DNA from: Clostridiales bacterium
GTDB taxonomy: Bacteria; Bacillota; Clostridia; Oscillospirales; CAG-272
Reading direction: 5' to 3'
Assembly: GCA_012514145.1 (NCBI GenBank)
Contig: JAAZAV010000065.1
Location: forward strand, 1-39,088
DNA: 39,088 nucleotides
Below the pieces are notes generated by a model. That model made no database searches. It was given only the letters and a program-made list of their open reading frames with translations, and was not told where the DNA came from. The translations under genes and the position numbers were made by a program. Shown piece after piece: positions 16,423 to 23,931 of this stretch (the stretch's first letter is position 1; every line of letters begins with the position of its first letter).

Positions 16423-16599
16423 TTAATACTGATCAAATGTGAACGACACATTCTTAAAAAAGAACAACGGCTCAAGTGTATTACTAATATTATGTCCACC
16501 TATACTGCCATTGGAAATAACAGTAAAATGGAGATGCGGACCAGTAGACGCACCTGAAGAACCTACTTGACCAATTATATCGCCTACATATACATCATA
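16423..16599 (-). pseudogene. C-terminal fragment of an M23 (LytM) peptidase
   Basis: Reading the minus strand gives 58 codons that begin directly after an in-frame stop (16600-16602) and include VGDIIGQVGSSGASTGPHLH. This is the hallmark end of M23 zinc endopeptidases, with the HLH metal/catalytic motif. There is no start codon or ribosome site, and the zinc-binding HxxxD half of the domain is missing upstream. The break lies next to a partial copy of the family 2 repeat (16653-16702), so a rearrangement at that repeat probably removed the front of the gene. M23 enzymes cut peptidoglycan cross-links; this remnant cannot be active. Confidence 0.8.
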
Positions 16600-16652
16600 T
16601 TATACCAAAGCCGGTGACCGTTTTCTATACATTTGGGTGAAAAACCGTTTCC

Positions 16653-16702
16653 CTTAGCCGGTTTTTCCATTGTTTCTCATGGCTTTTCCATTTCGCTCAG
16701 GG
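16653..16702. repeat. Family 2 repeat, copy 3 (right end only)
   Basis: About 50 bp match the right end of copies 1, 2 and 4 (TTGTTTCTCATGGCTTTT and CATTTCGCTCAGGG, ending at 16702). The left end is missing. The flank to the right starts TCAGTGCACTTCTATAC, the same as beyond copy 2, so about 130 bp is duplicated between 15.3 and 16.7 kb. Confidence 0.8.
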
Positions 16703-16744
16703 TCAGTGCACTTCTATACGGGGGTGTATGTGCGAGAAATGAAC

Positions 16745-16776
16745 AGCACCGGCACGAGAAAGCCGGTGCTTTTTTG
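16745..16776 (+). terminator. Duplicated hairpin terminator
   Basis: AGCACCGGC (16745-16753) pairs with GCCGGTGCT (16762-16770), followed by TTTTTTGCG. No plus-strand gene precedes it; it was carried here with the duplicated segment 16653-16780. The rest of 16600-16825 holds nothing recognisable. Confidence 0.65.
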
Positions 16777-16825
16777 CGTTTCTATGGTATTAAGAGTGTA
16801 GAAGACATTTTCAACTAAGTTACAG

Positions 16826-17605
16826 TCATTTAAGATTATACTTGCTCATCCCTTCTAATACATCATCATTGAATATTAAAAATAACAGAATTGGAGGTAA
16901 TAAAAATATAACTATAGTTGCTAACTCGTAAAGATTAAATGTTATATTTGAATTCAATAATACTGCTAATGGATATTTATTTTCCGATTCTATCATAACT
17001 AACGGTTCTGCCACTTGACTCCACATTTCCGAAAAAACTAAAATTGCCGAACAGATAATTCCCGGACGGACACTTGGGATAATAACATAATATATAATCT
17101 TCAAAGGGTTTGATGTATCTAAACTGGCTGCCTCGATTATATCATCAGACATTGTTTTCATATTTTGTGTAATCAAAAATACTGAAAAAGTAGCAAATAT
17201 TCCGGGCAATATCAAGGAAAAAAGTGTGTCATATATATGTAAACTTTTCGCTGCAATATACTGTGGTAATAATGTAACTTGAAATGGCATTACCATGAGA
17301 ATAATATAGAGCATAAATAGGGATGTTTTTCCCGGGAAAGATATTTTAGCAAAAAAATATGAAGCCGGAACAGAAATAATAAGATTTCCGACTGTAGTCA
17401 ATATAGCGATAAACAAGGAACGTAAAAAAGCATTGAAATATAATGGCTTCCAAATCCAAAAATCTACATAGCCACTCATATCGATAGTGATTTCGGTTAA
17501 TGTTATACCAAAAGAACCACAAATCGTCATTGCAACAGGGGAAAGTATTATCAATGTTAGTGATATAATATATATCACTATGATTTTGTTCAGTGTTTTT
17601 TTCAT
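16826..17605 (-). CDS. ABC sugar permease, MalG type
   Basis: A 259-aa integral membrane protein with six predicted helices. It contains the EAA loop that contacts the ATPase: EAASLDTSNPLKIIYYVIIP then SVRPG. The ATG at 17605 overlaps the TAA of the upstream MalF-type gene by one base (TAATG), a coupled start; a GTG at 17611 is an alternative. It is last in a five-gene minus-strand operon. No ATPase gene is present, so it probably uses a shared MsmX/UgpC-like ATPase encoded elsewhere, as is common in Firmicutes. Substrate unknown. Confidence 0.88.
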   Translation of the reverse strand: MKKTLNKIIVIYIISLTLIILSPVAMTICGSFGITLTEITIDMSGYVDFWIWKPLYFNAFLRSLFIAILTTVGNLIISVPASYFFAKISFPGKTSLFMLYIILMVMPFQVTLLPQYIAAKSLHIYDTLFSLILPGIFATFSVFLITQNMKTMSDDIIEAASLDTSNPLKIIYYVIIPSVRPGIICSAILVFSEMWSQVAEPLVMIESENKYPLAVLLNSNITFNLYELATIVIFLLPPILLFLIFNDDVLEGMSKYNLK

Positions 17606-18396
17606 TACCACACCATGTCACTCCACTTTTTCTCAAAACGTAATACGATAAGTACAATTACAAATATAATAGCAAAGAATATATCTGCCGCTGCCGCAAC
17701 ATTTTGATAATTCAATTTTGCAAAGTGATTATTCAAATAGTTTTGCAACATATACACACTCTGATCCGGATAGTCTCCCCATAACAAGTAAGACTCTCTA
17801 TATACTTTAAATGTGTTTACAAAAGAAATTATCCCTACAAAAAACAGCATGGGAACAGAATTCGGAAAAACAACCTTTGTTGCTAACATTATCGAGCTTG
17901 CACCGTCTATTTGGGCAGCCTCTAATGTTTCTCTTTGGATGGATGCAAAAGCCGTTATGAAAAGCGTTATATTAAACCCTGTATATTTCCAAAGATAAAT
18001 TATCAAAAGTGATACGATGGGAGCAACCGTTGAACAATACTCTTTCCATTGCATGGTTATTGATACTGATGGTAATAAATACGGCAGAAATAATATCGCC
18101 TGAAGCAGTTTGTTGTTTTTCATTGTATATGTCAATACATATGCCATACTGTACGATACAACAAGGATTGCAGGGATGGCTATAATAGTAAAAATGACCG
18201 TATTTCGTACTGCCAAGCGAAAATACTTCGATGTCAGTACATCCTCTATATTCTGTAATCCTACATAATCCATATTAAATGCATCGTTCAAAAAAGCATA
18301 GTATACGGATGTAACAAATGGAACGAGAAAAAACATCAACACGCCAGCCAGACTTGGAACTGCTAAAATAATCAATATTTTTCTTTTAATGTTCAT
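17605..18396 (-). CDS. ABC sugar permease, MalF type
   Basis: A 263-aa membrane protein starting MNIKRKILIIL, with six predicted helices and an EAA-type loop (EAAQIDGASSIMLATKVVFP). The start at 18396 is preferred over an upstream frame extension because GGTGA lies just before it and it fits the MalF N terminus. It overlaps the end of the upstream small lipoprotein gene by 11 bp and the downstream permease by one base. With the MalG-type partner it forms the transmembrane channel of a carbohydrate importer; the 690-aa fusion protein at 19061-21133 is its likely binding subunit. Confidence 0.87.
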   Translation of the reverse strand: MNIKRKILIILAVPSLAGVLMFFLVPFVTSVYYAFLNDAFNMDYVGLQNIEDVLTSKYFRLAVRNTVIFTIIAIPAILVVSYSMAYVLTYTMKNNKLLQAILFLPYLLPSVSITMQWKEYCSTVAPIVSLLIIYLWKYTGFNITLFITAFASIQRETLEAAQIDGASSIMLATKVVFPNSVPMLFFVGIISFVNTFKVYRESYLLWGDYPDQSVYMLQNYLNNHFAKLNYQNVAAAADIFFAIIFVIVLIVLRFEKKWSDMVW

Positions 18397-18625
18397 GGTC
18401 ACATTCACCGTGATGATCAGCAACATGTGCCACACCATCACTCACATGTATTGTTCCGTCTGTTATCTGTAATGTCTCATTACTGACACATTCAATTGTA
18501 TCTATAAGATATCTTTGTTTTCTATCTTCAATAAACGACATATTGTTTACAGAACAAGATAAACAATTACAAACTAATACTATTATCAATATTGTTCTTA
18601 TCATAACACTATAAATATTAATCAT
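18386..18625 (-). CDS. Small lipoprotein with a His-rich C terminus
   Basis: A 79-aa protein. AGAGGAG is well placed for ATG 18625. A hydrophobic signal ends in lipobox LSC (CNCLSCSVN). The mature part is short, and its tail ADHHGECDHEH carries five His/Cys residues close together, suggesting metal binding. Its start overlaps the end of the 146-aa gene by 8 bp and its end overlaps the MalF-type gene by 11 bp, so it belongs firmly to the operon. No family recognised. Possibly a sensor or accessory subunit of the transporter. Confidence 0.7.
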   Translation of the reverse strand: MINIYSVMIRTILIIVLVCNCLSCSVNNMSFIEDRKQRYLIDTIECVSNETLQITDGTIHVSDGVAHVADHHGECDHEH

Positions 18626-19058
18626 CCGCAACTCCTCTCACCGTTTTAGGTGAATTATGTACTTTACCAATCAGGATTCTATCACCATCCTTGAGTTCTT
18701 TATCACTGAAACATATAAACATTTCAGATTGTCCTCCGGAACCAAGAATCTCAACACAGACATCGTCTATTCGGCCAATAGAGATATTCACAAATTTTGC
18801 AAAATAAGCTTCCTCACCGGTATTGTTTCGCAATTCGGCTACAAATGCAGAATATTCTTGTGTTTCCTCGTCATACATCAAACATTTTGACGAAACACCA
18901 GTTAGTGTTGGGATTCCATCTTCATATTCATAATAAGTTGGACTAATCACTTCTACTGTTGCTGACAATAGGTCTCTAATACTATTTCCGAATATCGCAA
19001 AAATAACGATATTCATAACAAAGCAAATGGAAACAATAATTACAAATTTTCGATACAT
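18618..19058 (-). CDS. Membrane-anchored small beta-barrel-like protein
   Basis: A 146-aa protein with one N-terminal membrane helix (residues about 5-26) and an extracellular part of about 115 residues predicted as beta-strands. The pattern GIPTLTGVSSKCLMYDEETQ then VNISIGRIDDVCVEILGSG and KELKDGDRILIGK resembles the last barrel domain of HlyD/RND-type adaptor proteins, without their coiled-coil hairpin. That likeness is weak. It begins 2 bp after the stop of the 690-aa fusion protein, so translation is coupled. Function unknown; it could link the binding protein to the permeases. Confidence 0.7.
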   Translation of the reverse strand: MYRKFVIIVSICFVMNIVIFAIFGNSIRDLLSATVEVISPTYYEYEDGIPTLTGVSSKCLMYDEETQEYSAFVAELRNNTGEEAYFAKFVNISIGRIDDVCVEILGSGGQSEMFICFSDKELKDGDRILIGKVHNSPKTVRGVADD

Positions 19059-19060
19059 AA

Positions 19061-21133
19061 TTACTCAAAATAAGTGTATTCAATATAATTGACAATTGCT
19101 TTTGCAGTTTGATCAGGTGATAAATCTCCAGAATAGAAAGAATTCAACAATTCTTCCCTAAAATATGTCATAAAATCATAGTAATTGTATGTATATATGC
19201 CTGTATGGCTATATATATCCTCCAGCAATGAGAAATATTTTTTTTGATCATCTCCCCAATTATTATATCCCTTGTTTTTCTCTATATCTTTACCCATGTA
19301 GAAAAACTTATATATACCACCAAGTCCTGTCGAATATACATTATCCTTATTCAGCATAAGTTTGGCAAAATTTATCGCAGAAGTTTCACGAAGCGTATAC
19401 TTATTTACTACTACGGCTCCATCTAATTCCATATATACCCCAGTTGCTGCCGGGAAGTTAATAACCCCTATATCAGAATATTCAGGCAAATCTGATCCCA
19501 AAACCCACCTATCAAAAAACTGTGGTCCATATTGAATTAACACATTGTGACCGCGGCTGCTGTTCGAATTGAAATCGATATCAAACAACACTCCTTTATC
19601 ATTATATGTCTTGATTTTTTCAAGAATTAATGCCAATGTTTCCTCATCTATTGTGTCTTCATTTATTTGATCTTGCACACAATTTGTGATTATGCGAATC
19701 GTCATGTAGGGGTCGCTAAAAACAGACAAATTATCTTTATCCATTGCGTATTCACAAAGTTCCCATACATCATCTAATGTCCAATCAAAAGCAGGGATTT
19801 CAAGATCATTTTTTGAGAATTCATCGTTACAAATAAGTATATTTGAATTGCTCATACTGTAAGGAACACACCAAATTGCTCCATCATCTTGAACTAAATC
19901 ATAGATACCATCATACACGGTTTCCCATGCATCATCAATATCATTCAAAGGCAGATATAGGTCATATTGTTTTATTCTCGATATTATTCCGGTTTCGGTC
20001 ATTCCATCAAATAATATCAAATCATAATCTGTATCATGCGCTAATAACTTTGTGTTGAGTGTATCAAAAAATATGGCGTCGTCATAGTATTGTACAGCAA
20101 TTGGCAACCCATATATCGTCTCATATTGCTCTATCAGTTGCGTAATATCTATTCGTTCTGCAACACCTTTTCTTGTAATAATCTTTAATTGTTCTTCGGA
20201 CTCATATAAATCTCCAACAGCTAATATCTTTTCTGCGTTTTTGTAAATATATCCATTATTCCCTTCGCACACAAAGAAGTCAATATATTCGGTGCTTCCT
20301 AATTCTCCTTCTCCGAATATTGTTACAATTTGCGTGCTTTTTTCCTGCATTGAGTATTTTCTTATAGAATTTCTACTTGATGATGTGAAATACAAACAAT
20401 CGTCATTAAAGTCATATCCACAATCGGAAATTTGGAGATCTAATATTTGTTCTTCTGCAACTCTTTGTGTTTTTAGATCGTATACATATGTTTTCAATAT
20501 AGCATTAACCCAACTTGTATTAGCGACAGATACAATTACAATTTCATGATCAGATTTACAATCAATAGATTTTATTAACGAATAAGAATCGTTTCCTTTG
20601 AATGTATCTGTAAAATCTCTTATGCTGCCATCTTTCGAATTTATTGCAAACAATCTGCTTTCTGTATAGCCATCATCATTCAAATATAGCGATTCAACAA
20701 CGATCTCATTATTACACGCAAGCATCCTTTTTATGCCTTGTTCTGATTGAGCGGAAATCAAATCTATATTATACTCTATTTCAAACGTCGTTGTTTCTCT
20801 TTGATAAATCGACAATCTTGAGGATTCCATATCGCACACATAGATATAATCCTCATCAACACACACCGAATCCCCACTTATGCTATCTAATGTATGCATA
20901 TTATTTTCGTTAAAATCATACAGATGCAGGTTGTTGTCATCTAATAGATACACGGTTCCCTTATACACATTCATCGAAACAACATTTGATAATGAAAAAC
21001 CCTCCATATCAACCACAGTTTGAGGAATGTGGATATCTTTTGCTTTTTCCCGTCCGCTACACCCCGATATTAACATAACTATCATTATCAACACGCATGC
21101 TACAGGATATATTTTATTTGATCTTTTAGTCAT
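19061..21133 (-). CDS. Beta-propeller-like domain fused to a solute-binding protein, lipoprotein
   Basis: A 690-aa lipoprotein; AGGAGAAA precedes the ATG and the lipobox is LISGC. Residues about 35-310 are repeated beta-strand units (VYLLDDNNLHLYDFNENN, YIYVCDMESSRLSIYQRE, DDCLYFTSSSRNSIRKYS) typical of a propeller. Residues about 320-690 are an ABC solute-binding domain (LLAHDTDYDLILFDG, AIWCVPYSMSNSNILICNDEF, FDWTLDDVWELCEYA). It lacks the EF-hand-like loop seen in SBPs A-F, so it belongs to a separate line. First gene of the operon that includes two permeases. The propeller could bind a second ligand, a polymer or a cell-wall component. Confidence 0.82.
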   Translation of the reverse strand: MTKRSNKIYPVACVLIMIVMLISGCSGREKAKDIHIPQTVVDMEGFSLSNVVSMNVYKGTVYLLDDNNLHLYDFNENNMHTLDSISGDSVCVDEDYIYVCDMESSRLSIYQRETTTFEIEYNIDLISAQSEQGIKRMLACNNEIVVESLYLNDDGYTESRLFAINSKDGSIRDFTDTFKGNDSYSLIKSIDCKSDHEIVIVSVANTSWVNAILKTYVYDLKTQRVAEEQILDLQISDCGYDFNDDCLYFTSSSRNSIRKYSMQEKSTQIVTIFGEGELGSTEYIDFFVCEGNNGYIYKNAEKILAVGDLYESEEQLKIITRKGVAERIDITQLIEQYETIYGLPIAVQYYDDAIFFDTLNTKLLAHDTDYDLILFDGMTETGIISRIKQYDLYLPLNDIDDAWETVYDGIYDLVQDDGAIWCVPYSMSNSNILICNDEFSKNDLEIPAFDWTLDDVWELCEYAMDKDNLSVFSDPYMTIRIITNCVQDQINEDTIDEETLALILEKIKTYNDKGVLFDIDFNSNSSRGHNVLIQYGPQFFDRWVLGSDLPEYSDIGVINFPAATGVYMELDGAVVVNKYTLRETSAINFAKLMLNKDNVYSTGLGGIYKFFYMGKDIEKNKGYNNWGDDQKKYFSLLEDIYSHTGIYTYNYYDFMTYFREELLNSFYSGDLSPDQTAKAIVNYIEYTYFE

Positions 21134-21157
21134 CTTAACTTTCTCCTGTTTAACACG

Positions 21158-21184
21158 GAAGCTCTGAGTAAGACTCAGAGCTTC
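21158..21184 (-). other. Perfect hairpin before the fusion SBP gene
   Basis: A 12-bp perfect stem GAAGCTCTGAGT (21158-21169) with ACTCAGAGCTTC (21173-21184) and a 3-nt loop. It lies between the small Cys-rich frame and the 690-aa gene. No U-run follows on either strand, so it may stabilise or process the operon mRNA rather than terminate it. Confidence 0.6.
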
Positions 21185-21197
21185 TGGAATAACAATT

Positions 21198-21425
21198 TTA
21201 GTACGGACATACCGGAATATAATCTAATTCCGGGCACTGAGAATGGTAAGCATAACAGAAGTGATTCCCAGAAGAAATATTGTGTTCACAGTCAGGGTAT
21301 GTACACTTTTCGGTTGTGTAATTATGCACCTGTCTGATTTTGCAATTGGTGCCATGAAAATAACCTCCGCCATAACCGCCTTGCCAATAGCAGTTCAGTT
21401 CTATTACCATAATCATCACACTCAT
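21198..21425 (-). CDS. Small Cys/His-rich protein, hypothetical
   Basis: A 75-codon frame that follows a good promoter (21492-21520) and precedes the ABC operon on the same strand. It contains several Cys and His residues (CTYPDCEHNISSGNHFCYAY and YIPVCPY) and a Gly/Tyr segment (WQGGYGGGYFHGTNC). The start is uncertain: in-frame ATGs occur at 21479, 21425, 21416 and 21410, and none has a clear ribosome site. It could be a small metal-binding or disulfide-rich secreted protein, or not translated at all. Confidence 0.4.
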   Translation of the reverse strand: MSVMIMVIELNCYWQGGYGGGYFHGTNCKIRQVHNYTTEKCTYPDCEHNISSGNHFCYAYHSQCPELDYIPVCPY

Positions 21426-21491
21426 TTTTATAAGGTGAACCGATCCGTCTGTTTGGAACTTATTGGAACAATACTCCATCTGATCAATTTT

Positions 21492-21520
21492 ATTGTAACA
21501 TAGCTTTGATGTTTTGTAAA
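21492..21520 (-). promoter_or_regulatory. Promoter of the island ABC operon
   Basis: On the minus strand TTTACA (21515-21520) and TACAAT (21492-21497) are separated by 17 bp. This is the only good promoter upstream of the minus-strand gene set 21425-16826. Confidence 0.7.
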
Positions 21521-21562
21521 TATATTATATAACAATTTCGTATGGAATTTTTGCTTTAAGTG

Positions 21563-21571
21563 TGGTATAAT
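21563..21571 (+). promoter_or_regulatory. Extended -10 promoter facing out of the island
   Basis: TGGTATAAT on the plus strand is an extended -10 match; TGGAAT at 21543 is a poor -35. Transcription would leave the island through its right end and enter the glycyl radical enzyme gene. It could replace the promoter lost when the island split the operon. Confidence 0.4.
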
Positions 21572-21640
21572 GCGACTGGATAGATGTAAGGCAGAACGAC
21601 GACCGGCTGCTGACAGTTGCCCGGGATTATTCTGTCCGAA

Positions 21641-21699
21641 ATGTTCCCTGAGCCGTTTTTTCCCTTGTTACTCATGGCTTTTTACATTTCGCTCAGGGC
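21641..21699. repeat. Family 2 repeat, copy 4 (right end only), island right boundary
   Basis: Sequence from GTTCCCTGAGCCG to CATTTCGCTCAGGGC matches the right third of copies 1 and 2. No left terminal repeat occurs upstream within 500 bp. TGATAT follows immediately (21700-21705), matching the hexamer outside the left end of copy 1. Confidence 0.85.
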
Positions 21700-21730
21700 T
21701 GATATTTGATAATAAAGGAGGGAGATTATT

Positions 21731-23917
21731 ATGCGTGAAGTATTCGCGGCTCTGCCCGCGCCGAACGACCCTGTTCGCGACCGTCTGAACCGCCAGTATT
21801 CCGAGCCGAATGTCGGAGAAGGGCCTTCTCCCGAGGAACTGTATGCCTCCCTCGTGTCCCTGCGCGATTCGCTGGAGGCGAAGGGGGTCTCCCGTCAGAT
21901 TATCCGCGGGGAGCTGCTCAAAAAGGCGCTGACCGACGCGCCGGTATCGGTGGAGAACAAGGGGATTTTCGCCGCCTGCGCTCCCACCGGCGGCGCCTAC
22001 CCGAAGGCTATACAGAAGTATATCAGCGAGGTGTCGGCGCTCTATGCCGACATGAACCGGGAGTGCCGGCTTGCCCATGAGCGGGGCGAGTGGACGGCGA
22101 ACTACGACTTCGGACACACCTGCGCCGGCTGGGAGGATCTTCTCACCTTAGGCGTGCCGGGCATAATCGAGCGGCTGCGGGAGAATGCGGCAAAGCATCC
22201 CGACAGCGATATGTACGCCGCCGGAATCGCCGCCTTTGAGGGCTTCTCGGCATACCTTTCGAATCTTGCCGCCCGCGCTCTTGCCATGGGCGGGGAGCAT
22301 CCCGAGGACGCGAAGACCATGAGAACCCTTGCCGACGCGCTGACCGCACTTACGAAACGCCCTCCCGCCACCTTCTATGAGGCGCTGGAGCTGTGGGAGG
22401 CGTATTTCTACGCCTACGAAATGCTGGCGGGGCAGCGGCTCCGCTCGCTGGGGCGGGTTGACATACTGCTTGAGCCATTCCGGGTTTCGGACGGTCTTGA
22501 CGACGACACCGCCCGGCGCATGCTCTGCTACTGGCTCAACGACCTGAGCGCGATGAATGTGGCGTTCAATCTGCCCTTCTGCATCGGGGGAATGCTCCCC
22601 GACGGCAGATGCGGCGTGAACCGCACGTCATACCTTATAATCGAAGCCTTCAGGATATGCGATATCCACAGCCCCAAGATACACGTGAGGGTCACCGACG
22701 ACACGCCGGATGATTTCATCGCGCTTGTCTGCGGCTCTATCCGGGAGGGGCGCTCTTCTCTGCTTTTCATGTACGACAACACCACCATCGCCGCCCTGAC
22801 CCGCTGCGGCATCGACGAGATCGACGCCCGCAACTATGTCCCGATAGGCTGTTACGAACCCTGCGTCATGGGGCGGGAGGTGACGGGAACCGGAACCGGC
22901 AATATAAACCTTGCCCAGGCCGTTTCCTACGCGATAAGAGACGGAAATGACTATCCCGACTTTGAATCCTTCGCCGCGGCAGCCGAAGGCTATATCGCCG
23001 ACTGGCTGAAGCGTGTGATGGACTTCGTGCGCGCCTATCAGCGGCACTATCCGCAGATGTATTCGGCGCCGCTCCTTTCGCCCACCCTGCCCGACTGTGT
23101 GGAGAGGGGGCTTGACGCCTACGAAAACGGCGCGAAGTACAACAACAGCGCGGCGAATGTGGCATGCGTGGGCACCGCCGCCGATTCGCTGGCGATGGTG
23201 AAGAAATACGTCTACGACGCCGATACAGCCCGCCTGACTCTCTCCGAACTGCGGGAGATTCTCGCCGCCGACTGGGAGGGAAAAATCATAACGGCAAAGG
23301 GCGAGATTGACTGCGCTCTGCTGCGCCGGGAGATACTCAACGACCCCGACAAGTGGGGCAACAACCGGGAACTGCCCGACGCGATGGCGGAGCGGCTGCA
23401 GAACTTCTGCTTCTCGCAGATCGACGGTCAGCCGAACGCCCGGGGCGGCGTATTCAAGATGGGCTTCTACTCCATCGACCGCAACGTCCGGTACGGCGAA
23501 CGCACCGCCGCCACTCCCGACGGGCGCAAATCCGGCGACCTGCTGTCGAAGAACCTCTGCGCCTCGGTGGGCATGGACAAAGAGGGCGCCACCGCCCTCA
23601 TCACCTCGGCATGCAAGCCGGACTCCACCCACTGCGCCAACGGCACCGTTATTGATGTGGTGCTTCATCCAACCGCCGTATCGGGGGAGGAGGGACTTAA
23701 TGTCATGACCGCGCTGGTTCGCGCCTGCTGCGCCCGGGGCGGAATGGTTATCCACTTCAATGTCTTTGATGCGGCGGTGCTTCGCGAAGCTCAGCAGCAT
23801 CCCGAACGCTATCAGTCGCTGCAGGTCCGCGTCTGCGGCTGGAACGTGCGATTTGTCAATCTCAGCCGCGCCGAACAGGACGCCTTCATAATCCAGTCGG
23901 AACAGGCAAGGCTCTGA
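21731..23917 (+). CDS. Glycyl radical enzyme (PFL-like family)
   Basis: A 728-aa cytoplasmic, oxygen-sensitive radical enzyme. AAGGAGGGAG precedes the ATG. The active-site Cys is in PIGCYEP (Cys374, with Glu376), which resembles the GCxEP site of dehydratase, decarboxylase and lyase members, not the double Cys of pyruvate formate-lyase. The glycyl radical loop RVCGWNVRF (Gly703), followed by NLSRAEQDAFI, is complete. It is somewhat shorter than the usual 780-850 aa. The required radical SAM activase is not in the window. Before the island arrived the gene would have followed the double M42 peptidase. SBP D follows 141 bp downstream. The substrate cannot be inferred; a diol, amino-acid or sugar-acid derivative is possible. 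Confidence 0.88.
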   Translation: MREVFAALPAPNDPVRDRLNRQYSEPNVGEGPSPEELYASLVSLRDSLEAKGVSRQIIRGELLKKALTDAPVSVENKGIFAACAPTGGAYPKAIQKYISEVSALYADMNRECRLAHERGEWTANYDFGHTCAGWEDLLTLGVPGIIERLRENAAKHPDSDMYAAGIAAFEGFSAYLSNLAARALAMGGEHPEDAKTMRTLADALTALTKRPPATFYEALELWEAYFYAYEMLAGQRLRSLGRVDILLEPFRVSDGLDDDTARRMLCYWLNDLSAMNVAFNLPFCIGGMLPDGRCGVNRTSYLIIEAFRICDIHSPKIHVRVTDDTPDDFIALVCGSIREGRSSLLFMYDNTTIAALTRCGIDEIDARNYVPIGCYEPCVMGREVTGTGTGNINLAQAVSYAIRDGNDYPDFESFAAAAEGYIADWLKRVMDFVRAYQRHYPQMYSAPLLSPTLPDCVERGLDAYENGAKYNNSAANVACVGTAADSLAMVKKYVYDADTARLTLSELREILAADWEGKIITAKGEIDCALLRREILNDPDKWGNNRELPDAMAERLQNFCFSQIDGQPNARGGVFKMGFYSIDRNVRYGERTAATPDGRKSGDLLSKNLCASVGMDKEGATALITSACKPDSTHCANGTVIDVVLHPTAVSGEEGLNVMTALVRACCARGGMVIHFNVFDAAVLREAQQHPERYQSLQVRVCGWNVRFVNLSRAEQDAFIIQSEQARL

Positions 23918-23931
23918 CGGCGGCATGATGA

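Larger units (their letters stand above)
14175..21699. mobile_element. 7.5-kb AT-rich genomic island with terminal inverted repeats
   Basis: The outer ends are the 15-bp inverted repeats GCCCTGAGCGAAATG (14175-14189) and CATTTCGCTCAGGGC (21685-21699). The hexamer TGATAT lies directly outside each end (14169-14174 and 21700-21705). Base composition drops sharply inside. The island carries a truncated LRR lipoprotein, an unknown lipoprotein, a broken M23 peptidase and a five-gene ABC operon, plus a complete and a partial internal copy of the same repeat. Excision would rejoin the M42 and glycyl radical enzyme genes with about 55 bp between them. No transposase, integrase or resolvase was found, so movement in trans or recombination between repeat copies must be assumed. 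Confidence 0.7.

Noticed and set aside
21198..21425. Ribosomally made antimicrobial peptide precursor
   Set aside because: Cys-rich, but no leader-type sequence or modification enzymes are present.
14175..21699. Transposase or phage genes inside the island
   Set aside because: Every sizeable frame was assigned to lipoprotein, transporter, peptidase fragment or unknown; none shows DDE, tyrosine or serine recombinase motifs.
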